Position numbers and translations under genes: made by a program. Below are positions 32,551 to 40,809 of a stretch of 64,000 bases of DNA, in pieces. The DNA comes from Chloroflexota bacterium (GTDB lineage Bacteria > Chloroflexota > Anaerolineae > Aggregatilineales > Phototrophicaceae). The notes under the pieces are model-generated. The model was not told the DNA's origin, ran no database searches, and saw only the letters and a list, made by a program, of their open reading frames with translations. The stretch covers positions 16,784 through 80,783 of the forward strand of contig JAPOWK010000102.1 of the NCBI GenBank assembly GCA_026707665.1, in the 5' to 3' direction. Position 1 is the stretch's first letter; each line of letters opens with the position of its first letter.

Positions 32551-33237
32551 CTAATGTTGAGAGCGCGGTGGCGCGATGAAAAAGGAAAAGAGAAATATCA
32601 GCGCCAGCCCGGTGATGAAGCCGCCGACGTGCCCCCAATGCACATTGATCCGCGGCGCGACCGAGCCCACCTGATTGAAGAATTGCAGAAAGAACCAATA
32701 AATGAGATAGACCCAGGCCGGCACATTGACGTCGTAGCCAAATACTTTCAGAATGACGATCTTGGACTTGATGCGCGCCGTTGGAAATAGAAACAAGAAA
32801 GCGCCGATGATGCCGGAAATGGCGCCGCTCGAGCCGACCATATACTGGGGCTCGCTGCAAAGCCCGCCATCGAAGAAGAGATGGCCCAGATGGCCGCCGA
32901 AGCCTACCACCAGATAGAAGGCGAGAAAGCGCAAATGCCCGAGGTGTTCCTCGATCCGCGCTCCAAACACATAGAAGATGATTATGTTCGATGTCAGATG
33001 CACGAAGCTCATGTGCAGGAAGATGCTGCGAAGGCCATCAAGCAGCGTGTCGCTCAAGGGCTGGCTGTGGACCGCGCAAACGTCCAGCACGTACTGTTGG
33101 TAAACCTCTTCCAGCGAGAGCCCGCCGAGGAAGGCATAAACCAAGACAAAGGAGAATGCCAGCACGTTAGCGACGGTGACAAAGAACGCGACATAAGGTC
33201 GATAATTCGAGGTGCCGACAATCTTGTAGGGGATCAT
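32551..33237 (-). CDS. Rhomboid family intramembrane serine protease (second copy)
   Basis: This is a 228-residue rhomboid. The catalytic serine is in GSSGAISGIIGAF, the conserved HMSFVHLTSNIIIFYVFG block is present, and the histidine is in NVHWGHVGGFITGLALIF. It is similar in plan to the adjacent copy but diverged, which points to an old tandem duplication. It begins the two-gene run on the minus strand. Confidence 0.92.
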   Translation of the reverse strand: MIPYKIVGTSNYRPYVAFFVTVANVLAFSFVLVYAFLGGLSLEEVYQQYVLDVCAVHSQPLSDTLLDGLRSIFLHMSFVHLTSNIIIFYVFGARIEEHLGHLRFLAFYLVVGFGGHLGHLFFDGGLCSEPQYMVGSSGAISGIIGAFLFLFPTARIKSKIVILKVFGYDVNVPAWVYLIYWFFLQFFNQVGSVAPRINVHWGHVGGFITGLALIFLFSFFIAPPRSQH

Positions 33238-33366
33238 GCTGCGAGTTCCGCGTCCATCCGCAGGCTCAGATTAGCATACGTTTGTGGCGGAAGGCAAATG
33301 CTGTCTGCTGGCGCCTAAGCGTGACTGACAAAAATCTGGAGTACGCAGGTCAGGGAGTTTGTCGAA

Positions 33367-34503
33367 TTAGCGTTGGTCGATTGGCGCCCACTTGCGATCC
33401 CGTGGACCGATATAGTTGGCTTTGGGCCGAATCAGGCGGCCGCCCATTTGGGCGATGACATGGGCTGACCAGCCGGCGATCCGCGACATGGCGAAGAGCG
33501 GCGTGAACATATCGACATCGAGATCCAAGGTGTAAAGCACAATCGCGCTGTAATAATCGACATTGGGATATAAGTTGCGCTTGATGAAGTACTCGTCAGC
33601 GCGTGCTGTCTCCGCCAAATTCACCGCGATGTCGTACCACTTGCGCTTGCCTGAGCTTTCGGCCAGCGCCTCAGCATGGCGGCGGAGTATGCCCGCGCGA
33701 GGATCATTGGATTTGTAGACGCGATGCCCGATGCCCATGATGCGCCGCTGACCGGATTTAACGTTCTTCTCAAACCAAGGTCCGACATTGTCGACTTCGC
33801 CGATTTCCAGAAACATATTCATCGCGGCTGAATTGGCGCCGCCATGAGACGGACCCTTCAAGGCGCCTATGCCAGCGACGATGGCGCTGTGCATATCCGA
33901 TCCAGTTGCGGTGACGACGCGGGTGGTGAATGTGCTGGCGTTCATGCCGTGCTCCGCTAGCAGCACCAGGTAGACATTGAGCGCGGCGCAGGCGGTGGCG
34001 TCCGGTTCCTCGCCCGATATCATGTACACGAAGTTTTCCGCCACGCTGAGATCGGTTCGTGGTCGGACGGGCGCTTCACCCTTTACGATTCGCATCCAGG
34101 CGGCGCAGATGGTGGTGATCTGGCCCGTCAATCGAAAAGCCTTCTTCTTTGCCGCTTCTTTATCTTTGAGATTCTCCGCCTCGCTGTCAAAAGCGGATAG
34201 CATGGAAACGGCCGTCCGCAGCGCCGCCATCGCTGGCGTGCCCCGGGGCAGCGATTGAAGCATGGCGATGACCTCGTCCGGAATGGCGGCGTTCCGCGCG
34301 ATCTTGCGGCGCAATTCGCCGTATTCCGCGCGATTGGGCAGGCGATTGTCAAATAGCAAGAACAGGACTTCCTCAAATGTGGTCTTCTCCGCCAGGTCTT
34401 CAATGGCGTATCCGCAGTAGATTAGCTCTCCGATGCTGCCATCAATGTAACTCGTGCTGATATCGGCAACGACGGCTTCTTCAAGCCCCCCTTTATCCGC
34501 CAT
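33367..34503 (-). CDS. gltA: Citrate synthase
   Basis: It condenses oxaloacetate and acetyl-CoA at the entry to the TCA cycle. I use ATG 34503 because AAGGAG lies 7 bases before it. The 69 upstream residues of the ORF do not look like the family. The 378-residue product has type II features: GPSHGGANSAAMNMFLEIG, MGIGHRVYKSNDPRAGILRRHAEALAE with the catalytic histidine, and an aspartate in the VDYYSAIVLYTLDLDVDMFTPLFAMSRIAGW region. An extended -10 promoter lies about 110 bp upstream. Confidence 0.95.
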   Translation of the reverse strand: MADKGGLEEAVVADISTSYIDGSIGELIYCGYAIEDLAEKTTFEEVLFLLFDNRLPNRAEYGELRRKIARNAAIPDEVIAMLQSLPRGTPAMAALRTAVSMLSAFDSEAENLKDKEAAKKKAFRLTGQITTICAAWMRIVKGEAPVRPRTDLSVAENFVYMISGEEPDATACAALNVYLVLLAEHGMNASTFTTRVVTATGSDMHSAIVAGIGALKGPSHGGANSAAMNMFLEIGEVDNVGPWFEKNVKSGQRRIMGIGHRVYKSNDPRAGILRRHAEALAESSGKRKWYDIAVNLAETARADEYFIKRNLYPNVDYYSAIVLYTLDLDVDMFTPLFAMSRIAGWSAHVIAQMGGRLIRPKANYIGPRDRKWAPIDQR

Positions 34504-34617
34504 GAAGTCTTTCTCCTTGTTGCAGATTGCGCTCGCCGTAAGTCGCCGCGCCACTTGACCACGATGGACGTAACTCTGGCGGCGCTGAGTAAAATGCCTT
34601 CTTCGATAACGGGCGCT

Positions 34618-34646
34618 AGTATAGCACTCGCTATGACGGGCTACAA
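34618..34646 (-). promoter_or_regulatory. Promoter for citrate synthase
   Basis: Minus-strand TTGTAG and TATACT are separated by 17 bases, with TGC before the -10 (extended -10). The predicted leader is about 107 bases. Confidence 0.7.
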
Positions 34647-34722
34647 TGTTGATAAATCGTGTGGAAACTGGGAAGGGTAGCGCTTGCAACATGCGTGATA
34701 TGCCACTCACGGAAAGTTGCCG

Positions 34723-34751
34723 TTGCGCGAAACTATTCCATGTGCTAGTCT
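34723..34751 (+). promoter_or_regulatory. Promoter for the leader RNA and JAMM operon
   Basis: TTGCGC and TAGTCT are separated by exactly 17 bases, with TGC before the -10. A start near 34758 would give a leader of about 165 nt that ends in a terminator hairpin before the first gene. Confidence 0.65.
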
Positions 34752-34757
34752 GCTGGC

Positions 34758-34924
34758 CAAGTTAGAAACAGACGCGAAAATGATGACAGTAGGGGAAGGT
34801 TGTCGCTGCTTGTGTACGGTCGATTCGGTGGTATGCCGCGTCGGGAACTGCGCTGAGTGAGCTTCCCCCGCCTGAGTGGCGAAGAGGAATGAGACAGGAG
34901 CCAGCCCAAGCGGTTGGCTCTTTT
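34758..34924 (+). ncRNA. Unidentified structured leader RNA with terminator (riboswitch or attenuator candidate)
   Basis: It lies between a good promoter and a terminator hairpin. A long-range helix is formed by GGGGAAG (34792-34798) and CTTCCCC (34862-34868), enclosing about 63 nt. The 5' end GGCCAA (34755-34760) can pair with TTGGCT in the 3' arm of the terminator (34914-34919), an alternative that would break the terminator. The segment GAGACAGGAGCCAGCCC faintly recalls a cobalamin B12 box, but the other conserved cobalamin elements are missing. I cannot match it to a known class. The downstream operon concerns sulfur-carrier chemistry, so a sulfur-related ligand is a guess. Confidence 0.5.
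34898..34924 (+). terminator. Intrinsic terminator at the end of the leader RNA
   Basis: GAGCCAGCC-CAAGC-GGTTGGCTC is a 9-bp stem with one G-U pair, followed by TTTT. It stands 30 bp before the JAMM gene, in attenuator position. Confidence 0.7.
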
Positions 34925-34954
34925 GATATGGCGCGTTGATTCGGGAATTGCTTC

Positions 34955-35380
34955 ATGAATGTGCAGCTCAGCATGGAACTTCAAGGCAAAATCTTCGAGC
35001 AGATGGAAGCCTCATATCCGAACGAAGGCGGCGGCTTCCTGCTCGGTGAAGCGCAGGGCGGCGCCATCGCAATCGTGGACATCATTGAGGTGGAAAATAC
35101 ATTCGCCGAAGAAGAGCAACACCATCGATACGCGATGCGGCCGCAGGACTGGATGCGCCTGGAAGATGAGGCTGACGAGCGGGGGCTTAGCCTGATCGGC
35201 TATTATCACAGTCATCCGGACTCGCCGGCGATTCCATCGGAATACGACCGCGAGCATGCGCTGCCAAACTTCGTCTATGTCATTACGGCCGTCATGATGG
35301 CGAAGGCGACCGATATGCAAGTCTGGCAATTGCGTCCGGATCGCAGCGCCTTTGATAATGGCACGCTTTCGATTACTTGA
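34955..35380 (+). CDS. JAB/MPN (JAMM) domain metalloprotease
   Basis: This is a 141-residue single-domain JAMM protein. The zinc-site motif is complete: glutamate 24 (YPNEGGGFLLG), then HSHPDSPAIPSEYD, giving H85, H87, S95 and D98. JAMM proteases cleave isopeptide or C-terminal extensions of ubiquitin-like proteins, or remove cysteine from sulfur-carrier conjugates (Mec in mycobacteria is a known example). It is the first gene of the operon, followed by a ubiquitin-like carrier 115 bp downstream. The carrier ends in a tail that needs removal, so this protein is the obvious candidate trimming enzyme. That role is inference. Confidence 0.9.
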   Translation: MNVQLSMELQGKIFEQMEASYPNEGGGFLLGEAQGGAIAIVDIIEVENTFAEEEQHHRYAMRPQDWMRLEDEADERGLSLIGYYHSHPDSPAIPSEYDREHALPNFVYVITAVMMAKATDMQVWQLRPDRSAFDNGTLSIT

Positions 35381-35495
35381 GGCGGTCGCGTGACAATGGT
35401 CGTCAGTTTCGTTGGAATGATGTTTGGGCGTAAGAATCGGGCAGTTCATCTCGTTCAAATACAGAGTCTATGATGGAACGGAAGAGGAGCAAACC

Positions 35496-35777
35496 ATGGC
35501 GAAGATTCGCGTCCCGACGCCGCTGCGCGCTTACACCGACGGCGCCTCCGACATCGAAGTTGCGGGCAGCACCGTAGGTGAAGCGCTCGGCAATCTGGTA
35601 GAGCAGCATCCGGATCTGCGTGTTCATTTGTTCCAGGACGATGATCTGCGCAGCTTCGTCAACATCTTTATCGGCGATGAAGACATTCGTTTCATGCAGG
35701 GGCTCGACACGGAAATCGACGCCGCTGACAGCCTGCGAATCATTCCGAGCATCGCCGGCGGCCGACGCACTCAGTAG
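35496..35777 (+). CDS. Ubiquitin-like sulfur carrier (MoaD/ThiS/CysO type) with C-terminal tail
   Basis: This 93-residue beta-grasp protein is in the MoaD/ThiS family. The core is IRVPTPLRAYTDGASDIEVAGSTVGEALGNLVEQHPDLR, with a hydrophobic NIFIGDEDIRFMQGLDTEI segment. It reaches the diglycine at 88-89 in LRIIPSIAGG, but four more residues, RRTQ, follow. Classical carriers end at GG so that the E1 can adenylate the C-terminus. The tail would therefore have to be cleaved, fitting the JAMM gene upstream. ATG 35496 was chosen over the ORF start because GAGGAG lies about 6 bases before it. The E1-like gene follows 17 bp later. Confidence 0.9.
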   Translation: MAKIRVPTPLRAYTDGASDIEVAGSTVGEALGNLVEQHPDLRVHLFQDDDLRSFVNIFIGDEDIRFMQGLDTEIDAADSLRIIPSIAGGRRTQ

Positions 35778-35794
35778 CGAAGGGACCAAGAAGG

Positions 35795-37039
35795 ATGTCA
35801 TCAGTGCATCAGCGATTCGCTGACTTAAGCAACGACGAGGTTAAGCGCTACAGCCGCCACGTGATCATGCCGGAAGTCGGCATGGAGGGCCAGCGCCGGT
35901 TGAAAGCGTCCAGCGTGCTGCTAATCGGGACGGGCGGCTTGGGCAGCCCGCTCGCGCTTTATCTGGCGGCGGCGGGGATCGGTCGAATCGGCCTGGTCGA
36001 CTACGATGTGGTCGATTTCACCAACCTGCAGCGCCAGGTCATCCATGGGGTCAGCACCGTTGGCGTATCCAAGCTCGAAAGCGCGGAAACACGCATGCTC
36101 GATCTGAACCCCGATATCGAAGTGGTCAAATACAATGAGCCGCTTACATCGGAAAACGCCTTGCGCATCTTCAGCGATGGATGGGACATCGTCATTGATG
36201 GCACCGACAATTTTCCAACGCGCTACCTGGTCAACGACGCCTGTGTCAAGCTCGGGATTCCCAATGTCTACGGCAGCATCTTTCGCTTCGAAGGTCAACT
36301 CAGCGTCTTCTATGCCGACGAAGGACCATGCTACCGCTGCATGTTCCCCGAACCGCCGCCGCCGGGATTGGTGCCCAGTTGCGCGGAAGGAGGCGTGCTT
36401 GGCATCCTGCCCGGCACGATCGGCACGATGCAGGCGACTGAAGCGATCAAGTTGCTTCTCGGCATCGGCGATCCCATGATCGGGCGCATGATGCTCTATG
36501 ACGCGCTTGAGATGAGCTTCCATTCGATCAAAGTGCGCAAGGACCCGAATTGTCCTGTTTGCGGTATCCCCGCGGATGAAATCGAACTGATTGACTACGA
36601 GCAATTCTGCGGCATGCCGGCGCATGACCACAGCGAGTTCACTTCGGTGGATGAGACCGTCGATATCGACATTCGGTCAGTGACCGTGCACGATGTGAAA
36701 GCGGCGCTGGAAAACGGCGATGATGTCGTCGTGATCGACGTGCGCGACCCACATGAGTGGGATATCAGCGTCATTGACGGCACCGTGAAGATCCCCAAAC
36801 CCGATATCCAGCTGGCGAAAAACGGGATTCAAGGCGGCCGCCGCTTGTGGGAGGAGACAGTCCTGAAGGACATTCCCAAGGATAAGACCCTGTACTTGCA
36901 TTGCCGCTCGGGCGTGCGCAGCGCCGATAGCATCGCCTTCTTGTCGGAAGTCGGCTATGACCTGGAGAAGATGTACAACGTCGAGGGCGGCATCCTGGCC
37001 TGGGCGGACGAGATTGACCCCGCGATGCCGAAGTACTAA
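35795..37039 (+). CDS. E1-like adenylyltransferase with C-terminal rhodanese domain (MoeB/ThiF type)
   Basis: This 414-residue enzyme would adenylate the C-terminus of the ubiquitin-like carrier and transfer sulfur to it. The Rossmann motif GTGGLGSP is at 45-52, followed by DYDVVDFTNLQRQV and the aspartate-containing DGTDNFPTRYLVND. Zinc-binding cysteines appear as CYRCMF and CPVCG. PSCAEGGVLG is the region of the catalytic cysteine. The C-terminal 100 residues are a rhodanese domain with active cysteine C370 in LHCRSGVRSA, so sulfur donation is built in. The fusion is known from eukaryotic MOCS3 and some bacteria. Confidence 0.94.
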   Translation: MSSVHQRFADLSNDEVKRYSRHVIMPEVGMEGQRRLKASSVLLIGTGGLGSPLALYLAAAGIGRIGLVDYDVVDFTNLQRQVIHGVSTVGVSKLESAETRMLDLNPDIEVVKYNEPLTSENALRIFSDGWDIVIDGTDNFPTRYLVNDACVKLGIPNVYGSIFRFEGQLSVFYADEGPCYRCMFPEPPPPGLVPSCAEGGVLGILPGTIGTMQATEAIKLLLGIGDPMIGRMMLYDALEMSFHSIKVRKDPNCPVCGIPADEIELIDYEQFCGMPAHDHSEFTSVDETVDIDIRSVTVHDVKAALENGDDVVVIDVRDPHEWDISVIDGTVKIPKPDIQLAKNGIQGGRRLWEETVLKDIPKDKTLYLHCRSGVRSADSIAFLSEVGYDLEKMYNVEGGILAWADEIDPAMPKY

Positions 37040-37105
37040 TTGGCAATCGGAAGACGCGCTCTAAATCACTCAGCGACCACAGGTTTCCAGGGAAAGGATT
37101 GGAAA

Positions 37106-37789
37106 GTGGAAGAAAAGAGAAAGCCCTATCTGACCATCTCCTTCAGGCAGCCGCGGCACTCGCTCGTCGTGCTCTTCATTATGCTTTCCATTGGGTTGAT
37201 CGCTGGCGCATTCGGCATTCAGGAATTCCAGCGGTGGCAGACGCAGATTCTGGAGACAGAGGCTCGCTTGCATGATACGGAATCAGAGTTGACCCAGGCG
37301 GACAACCGCTTTCAAGACATGAAAGCGAGCTTGGAAGCGGTTGAGACCAAGCTGCAAGAAACTGAGGCTGAATTGCTCGATGCCAAGAGGAAGCTCGAAG
37401 CCTACTTGCCGATAAGCCTCCTAAATGAACCCATCGCGTTTATATCCTCCAAGTGGGGTATTGATGCGATAGCTTGTACGAAGATGCCAGAAGGTTATAC
37501 AGGGGCGGGTGACGAACTTGGAGAGGGCCGGCTGCTCTACTATTACGCTACAGAATGGGATACTGTCGAGGCCATCAATCAGAGCGATCAATACAAGTTC
37601 GTCGGCGAAGACAAATGGGGCGCCAACTGGGATGAAGACGAAGGATTTGATAATTGGGGCTACTACATGCACGTAGCTGTGCTTGAATCGCATCCATTCA
37701 CCTGGTCTAAATCGAAAGATTGGCTGAACAACAAAGACGGCTGGGAAAGCCGACTTACAGACTATTGCCGTGACACACTGCAACCATAA
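37106..37789 (+). CDS. Membrane-anchored coiled-coil protein of unknown function
   Basis: This 227-residue type II membrane protein has a short basic N-terminus, a helix at about 19-37 (SLVVLFIMLSIGLIAGAFG), a coiled coil at about 40-105 (ARLHDTESELTQADNRFQDMKASLEAVETKLQETEAELLDAKRKLEAY) and a C-terminal domain of about 115 residues. That domain is rich in Trp, Tyr and acidic residues, with two cysteines. I prefer GTG 37106 to the TTG of the ORF because AAGGA lies 8 bases before it. It is the last gene before the operon terminator and follows the E1-rhodanese gene by 66 bp. I do not recognise the family. It could be unrelated to the carrier system. Confidence 0.78.
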   Translation: MEEKRKPYLTISFRQPRHSLVVLFIMLSIGLIAGAFGIQEFQRWQTQILETEARLHDTESELTQADNRFQDMKASLEAVETKLQETEAELLDAKRKLEAYLPISLLNEPIAFISSKWGIDAIACTKMPEGYTGAGDELGEGRLLYYYATEWDTVEAINQSDQYKFVGEDKWGANWDEDEGFDNWGYYMHVAVLESHPFTWSKSKDWLNNKDGWESRLTDYCRDTLQP

Positions 37790-37795
37790 ACGAAC

Positions 37796-37823
37796 AAAAG
37801 CCCCGCGAAGTGCCGGGGCTTTT
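37796..37823. terminator. Strong intrinsic terminator, bidirectional
   Basis: AAAAGCCCCG-CGAAGTGC-CGGGGCTTTT forms a 10-bp stem with A-run and T-run on either side. It sits between the coiled-coil gene (plus) and korB (minus), so it can serve both. Confidence 0.88.
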
Positions 37824-37854
37824 CTCTCCTAGAGTTCGGGTCGAACAGCGAAAT

Positions 37855-38898
37855 CTAGACCATCAGACTCTGCATCACGCCGTCCAGCGCCTGCTTCGGC
37901 GGTCGCATGTCGGCATCATCCAGAAACGCAAGCGGCGTATTGATCAGATCTTCCGTGTCCGCCAGCGTCGGGCGCGGCTCTTCGTAGTAGAGCAGGCCGG
38001 TCGAAAAAATCTGCTCGCGCATGGAGCGCTCCAGCACCTCCATCGCCATACGTCGGTTGCGCGGGTCATGGTCGTTGTCGAGCTTCTTGAGACGGATAAA
38101 CGTTCCATCGTGCATTTCCACATCGATGATGTCGCCCGCGTCGTAATCGCCGACGGTGATCTCGTCCTTGGGCTCGACATAGTCGGGCGCCAGAATCTGG
38201 ATTTCGTGCAAGGGAATCTCATGATCCTTGCCATAGGGATAGCTCTTGGTCGAGGTCTCCGCGTTGTTGAAGGTGACGCAAGGGCTGATGATATCAAGCA
38301 CGGAGGCGCCCGGGTGCCGCACCGCCGCTTGCAGCAGCGCCTGCACCTGTTTGGCGTCGCCGCTGAAACTGCGCGCGACAAAGGTGCAGCCGGCGATCAC
38401 CGCTTCCAGCGCCAGGTCGATCGGCGGCATGTGATTGGTGCCATAGTATTTCAGGAACTGCCCCTCATCAGCCGTGGCCGAGAACTGCCCTTTGGTCAAG
38501 CCGTAGACGCCGTTATTCTCAATAATGTAGACGAGCGGCACGTTGCGGCGAATGACATGCTTGAATTGCCCCATGCCAATCGAACCGGTATCGCCATCGC
38601 CGCTGACGGCGATGCAGGAAAGGTCTTTGTTCGCCAGTAGCGCGCCGGTCGCCACAGACGGCATGCGGCCATGCAAGGCGTTGAAACCGTGTGAGCCGCC
38701 CAGAAAATAAGCCGGCGTCTTGCTCGAGCAGCCGATGCCACTCAATTTGATGATCTTGTGCTGTTCCAAGCCCAGTTCGTAAGCCATGCTAATCAGCTGA
38801 TTGGAGATCGAGTCATGACCACAGCCGGGACAGAGCGTGCTCGGTCGCCCCTTGTATTCGTTGCGAGCCAGCCCAAGGTGATTTGTGCGTGGAGGCAT
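37855..38898 (-). CDS. korB: 2-oxoacid:ferredoxin oxidoreductase, beta subunit
   Basis: This is the thiamine-pyrophosphate subunit. It has 347 residues. The N-terminal CPGCGHDSISNQLISMAYELGL and the TPP-binding GDGDTGSIGMGQFKHVIRRNVPLVYIIENNGVYGLTKGQFSATAD (GDG...NNG) are typical. It works with korA in oxidative decarboxylation of 2-oxoglutarate or a related 2-oxoacid, passing electrons to ferredoxin. It lies 2 bp after korA in the same operon. The exact oxoacid cannot be assigned from sequence alone. Confidence 0.93.
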   Translation of the reverse strand: MPPRTNHLGLARNEYKGRPSTLCPGCGHDSISNQLISMAYELGLEQHKIIKLSGIGCSSKTPAYFLGGSHGFNALHGRMPSVATGALLANKDLSCIAVSGDGDTGSIGMGQFKHVIRRNVPLVYIIENNGVYGLTKGQFSATADEGQFLKYYGTNHMPPIDLALEAVIAGCTFVARSFSGDAKQVQALLQAAVRHPGASVLDIISPCVTFNNAETSTKSYPYGKDHEIPLHEIQILAPDYVEPKDEITVGDYDAGDIIDVEMHDGTFIRLKKLDNDHDPRNRRMAMEVLERSMREQIFSTGLLYYEEPRPTLADTEDLINTPLAFLDDADMRPPKQALDGVMQSLMV

Positions 38899-38900
38899 GA

Positions 38901-40733
38901 TTATCCTTCCTGCTCTTTCAAGCTGTCATAGATCCAGTCCGGCGTCATCGGCAAGCCATCGCCGAGCGCCAGCGATCTCACATGCGAAATATTCTCGGGA
39001 TGTTCCAGTCGGATCAACTGTGTCAATTGGCCGTCGAAATTGTTTTCAACGACGAAAATGCTTTTATGCGCATCAATGAAATCGGTGACCGCTGAAGCCA
39101 ATGGCAGCGCAAGCACACGCAGATAGTTGGTCTTGATGCCGTCATTTGCCAGCCAGTCGCGCGCTTCGCGGATCGCGTCCTCATTGGTGCCGAACGTGAT
39201 AATGCCGATGTCGGCGTCGCTGCTGTCGTCGACGATCGGCTGTGGCAGCATTTCACGCGCTGTGTCCATTTTCAGCCGCAGACGCGTCATGTTCTCCACC
39301 CAGTCATCGCTGCGTTCGCTATAGACAGCCATCTCATCATGGCCCGTTCCGCGCGTGAAATAGGCGGCGAAACGATGGTCGGTGCCAGGCAAGGTGCGAT
39401 AGGCGATGCCATCGCCATCGACATCCATATACCGTCCCCATTTGCCATGTTGATCGATGAATTCCTGAAGCGCCGCGGCGTCAAGAACTTTGCCGCGCGT
39501 GATTGGCTGGTCTGGATAGTCGAAGGGTTCTGAAAGCCAATTGTTCATGCCCAGATCCAGGTCGCTTATGACAAAGACCGGCGACTGCAACGATTCCGAG
39601 ATATCGAAGGACTTCCAGCCAAATTCAAACGCCTCCTTCAGATTGCCGGGCATAAGACAGATTTGACGGCTGTCCCCATGACCGAGGAAATGCGTGAACA
39701 TCAAGTCGCCCTGGCTGGTGCGCGTCGGCAGACCGGTGCTCGGTCCCATGCGGGTGATGTTCCAGAAAACGGCGGGAATCTCGGCGAAATAGGCAAGGCC
39801 GGCGAACTCCGCCATCAAGCTGATGCCGGGTCCGCTGGTGGAGGTCAGCGAGCGGCCGCCAGCCCAGCCGGCGCCAACCACAATGCCGGCTGCCGCCAGT
39901 TCATCTTCCGCTTGCACGATAGCGATAGTGTTTTCACCAGCTTCGTTTTGGCGCAGGCCGCGGAAGCCGATAAGGCCATCGACAAAGCTGGTTGAGGGCG
40001 TAATTGGATACCAGGCCACGACATTGACGCCGCCGAATACCGCGCCCAGCGCGCCAGCGTCGTTGCCCGTCATCATGATCTTGCCTTGCGTGCCGTCCAT
40101 GCGCTCAAAGCGATATGGATCGGTCTTGACGAGGTTGTCCGCTGTCCAGTCATAAGCCAGCTTGACCACATCGTGATTCATCAGCGCCGGCTTCTCTCTG
40201 CCTTTGAAATTGGCGAGCAGCACCTCATAAATGAGATCAAGAGGAATCTCGAAAAGCTGGGCAACCGCGCCAACATAAGTCATGTTTTCAACGAGCTTGC
40301 GGAATGCGGAAGGGATTTCGGTCTGCCGCATTAGTTTGGCGACCGGAATCTCGTAGTAGGAGATATCGTCGCGCTGCCTGATCACTTTGGCGATCTTATC
40401 CGTTGTGATGCAGACGCCGCCGGGCGGCAGATTGACAACATCTTCGGTCGCCGTGCTGTTGTTATAAGCGACTACAATCTCGGTCAGCGCCTTGCGCGCG
40501 GTGTAGCCATCTTTGCTGGCGCGGATGGTGTACCAAGTGGGCAAGCCCTTGATATTCGACGGGAACAGGTTCTTGCCATTGACCGGGATGCCCATCTGAA
40601 ACAGCGCCTTCACCAGTACATTGTTGGATGTCTGGCTGCCGGAGCCGTTCTTCGTCGCCACCGAAAAGGCGAAGTCATTAATGACCGGTTCTCGCGTGTC
40701 TAGCTTGGGTTGAGTTTGCGCATTGATTGCCAT
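38901..40733 (-). CDS. korA: 2-oxoacid:ferredoxin oxidoreductase, fused gamma-alpha subunit
   Basis: This 610-residue protein has a gamma domain first (about 1-190, with NDFAFSVATKNGSGSQTSNNVLVKALFQMGIPVNGKNLFPSNIKGLPTWYTIRASKDGYTAR). The alpha domain follows (AGALGAVFGGVNVVAWYPITPSTSFVDGLIGF and TSGPGISLMAEFAGLAYFAEIPAVFWNITRMGPSTGLPTRTSQGDLM). Together with korB it forms an alpha-beta 2-oxoacid:ferredoxin oxidoreductase. It lies 76 bp after the GntR regulator gene and is likely under its control. Gene order is gntR-korA-korB. Confidence 0.94.
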   Translation of the reverse strand: MAINAQTQPKLDTREPVINDFAFSVATKNGSGSQTSNNVLVKALFQMGIPVNGKNLFPSNIKGLPTWYTIRASKDGYTARKALTEIVVAYNNSTATEDVVNLPPGGVCITTDKIAKVIRQRDDISYYEIPVAKLMRQTEIPSAFRKLVENMTYVGAVAQLFEIPLDLIYEVLLANFKGREKPALMNHDVVKLAYDWTADNLVKTDPYRFERMDGTQGKIMMTGNDAGALGAVFGGVNVVAWYPITPSTSFVDGLIGFRGLRQNEAGENTIAIVQAEDELAAAGIVVGAGWAGGRSLTSTSGPGISLMAEFAGLAYFAEIPAVFWNITRMGPSTGLPTRTSQGDLMFTHFLGHGDSRQICLMPGNLKEAFEFGWKSFDISESLQSPVFVISDLDLGMNNWLSEPFDYPDQPITRGKVLDAAALQEFIDQHGKWGRYMDVDGDGIAYRTLPGTDHRFAAYFTRGTGHDEMAVYSERSDDWVENMTRLRLKMDTAREMLPQPIVDDSSDADIGIITFGTNEDAIREARDWLANDGIKTNYLRVLALPLASAVTDFIDAHKSIFVVENNFDGQLTQLIRLEHPENISHVRSLALGDGLPMTPDWIYDSLKEQEG

Positions 40734-40809
40734 GATTCATTACGCTCTGTTTCGCGTATTGCTCCTTTCACAGTAGGTGAATCTGATTGCCTCTCAAGTG
40801 ATCCCGCGC

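Larger units (their letters stand above)
34504..34954. other. 451-bp divergent intergenic region
   Basis: It holds, from left to right, the ribosome site and leader of citrate synthase (minus), its promoter (34618-34646), a plus-strand promoter (34723-34751), a structured leader RNA (about 34758-34924) with terminal hairpin, and about 30 bp before the JAMM gene. The ORFs in the track here are spurious. Confidence 0.8.

Noticed and set aside
34885-34912. A B12-box-like segment (GACAGGAGCCAGCC) suggesting a cobalamin riboswitch
   Set aside because: Only the 3' box is reminiscent. The expected conserved upstream elements of the cobalamin aptamer (for example GCTGCCCCCGCAACTGT) are missing, and the downstream genes are not B12-related. 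Left as an unidentified RNA.
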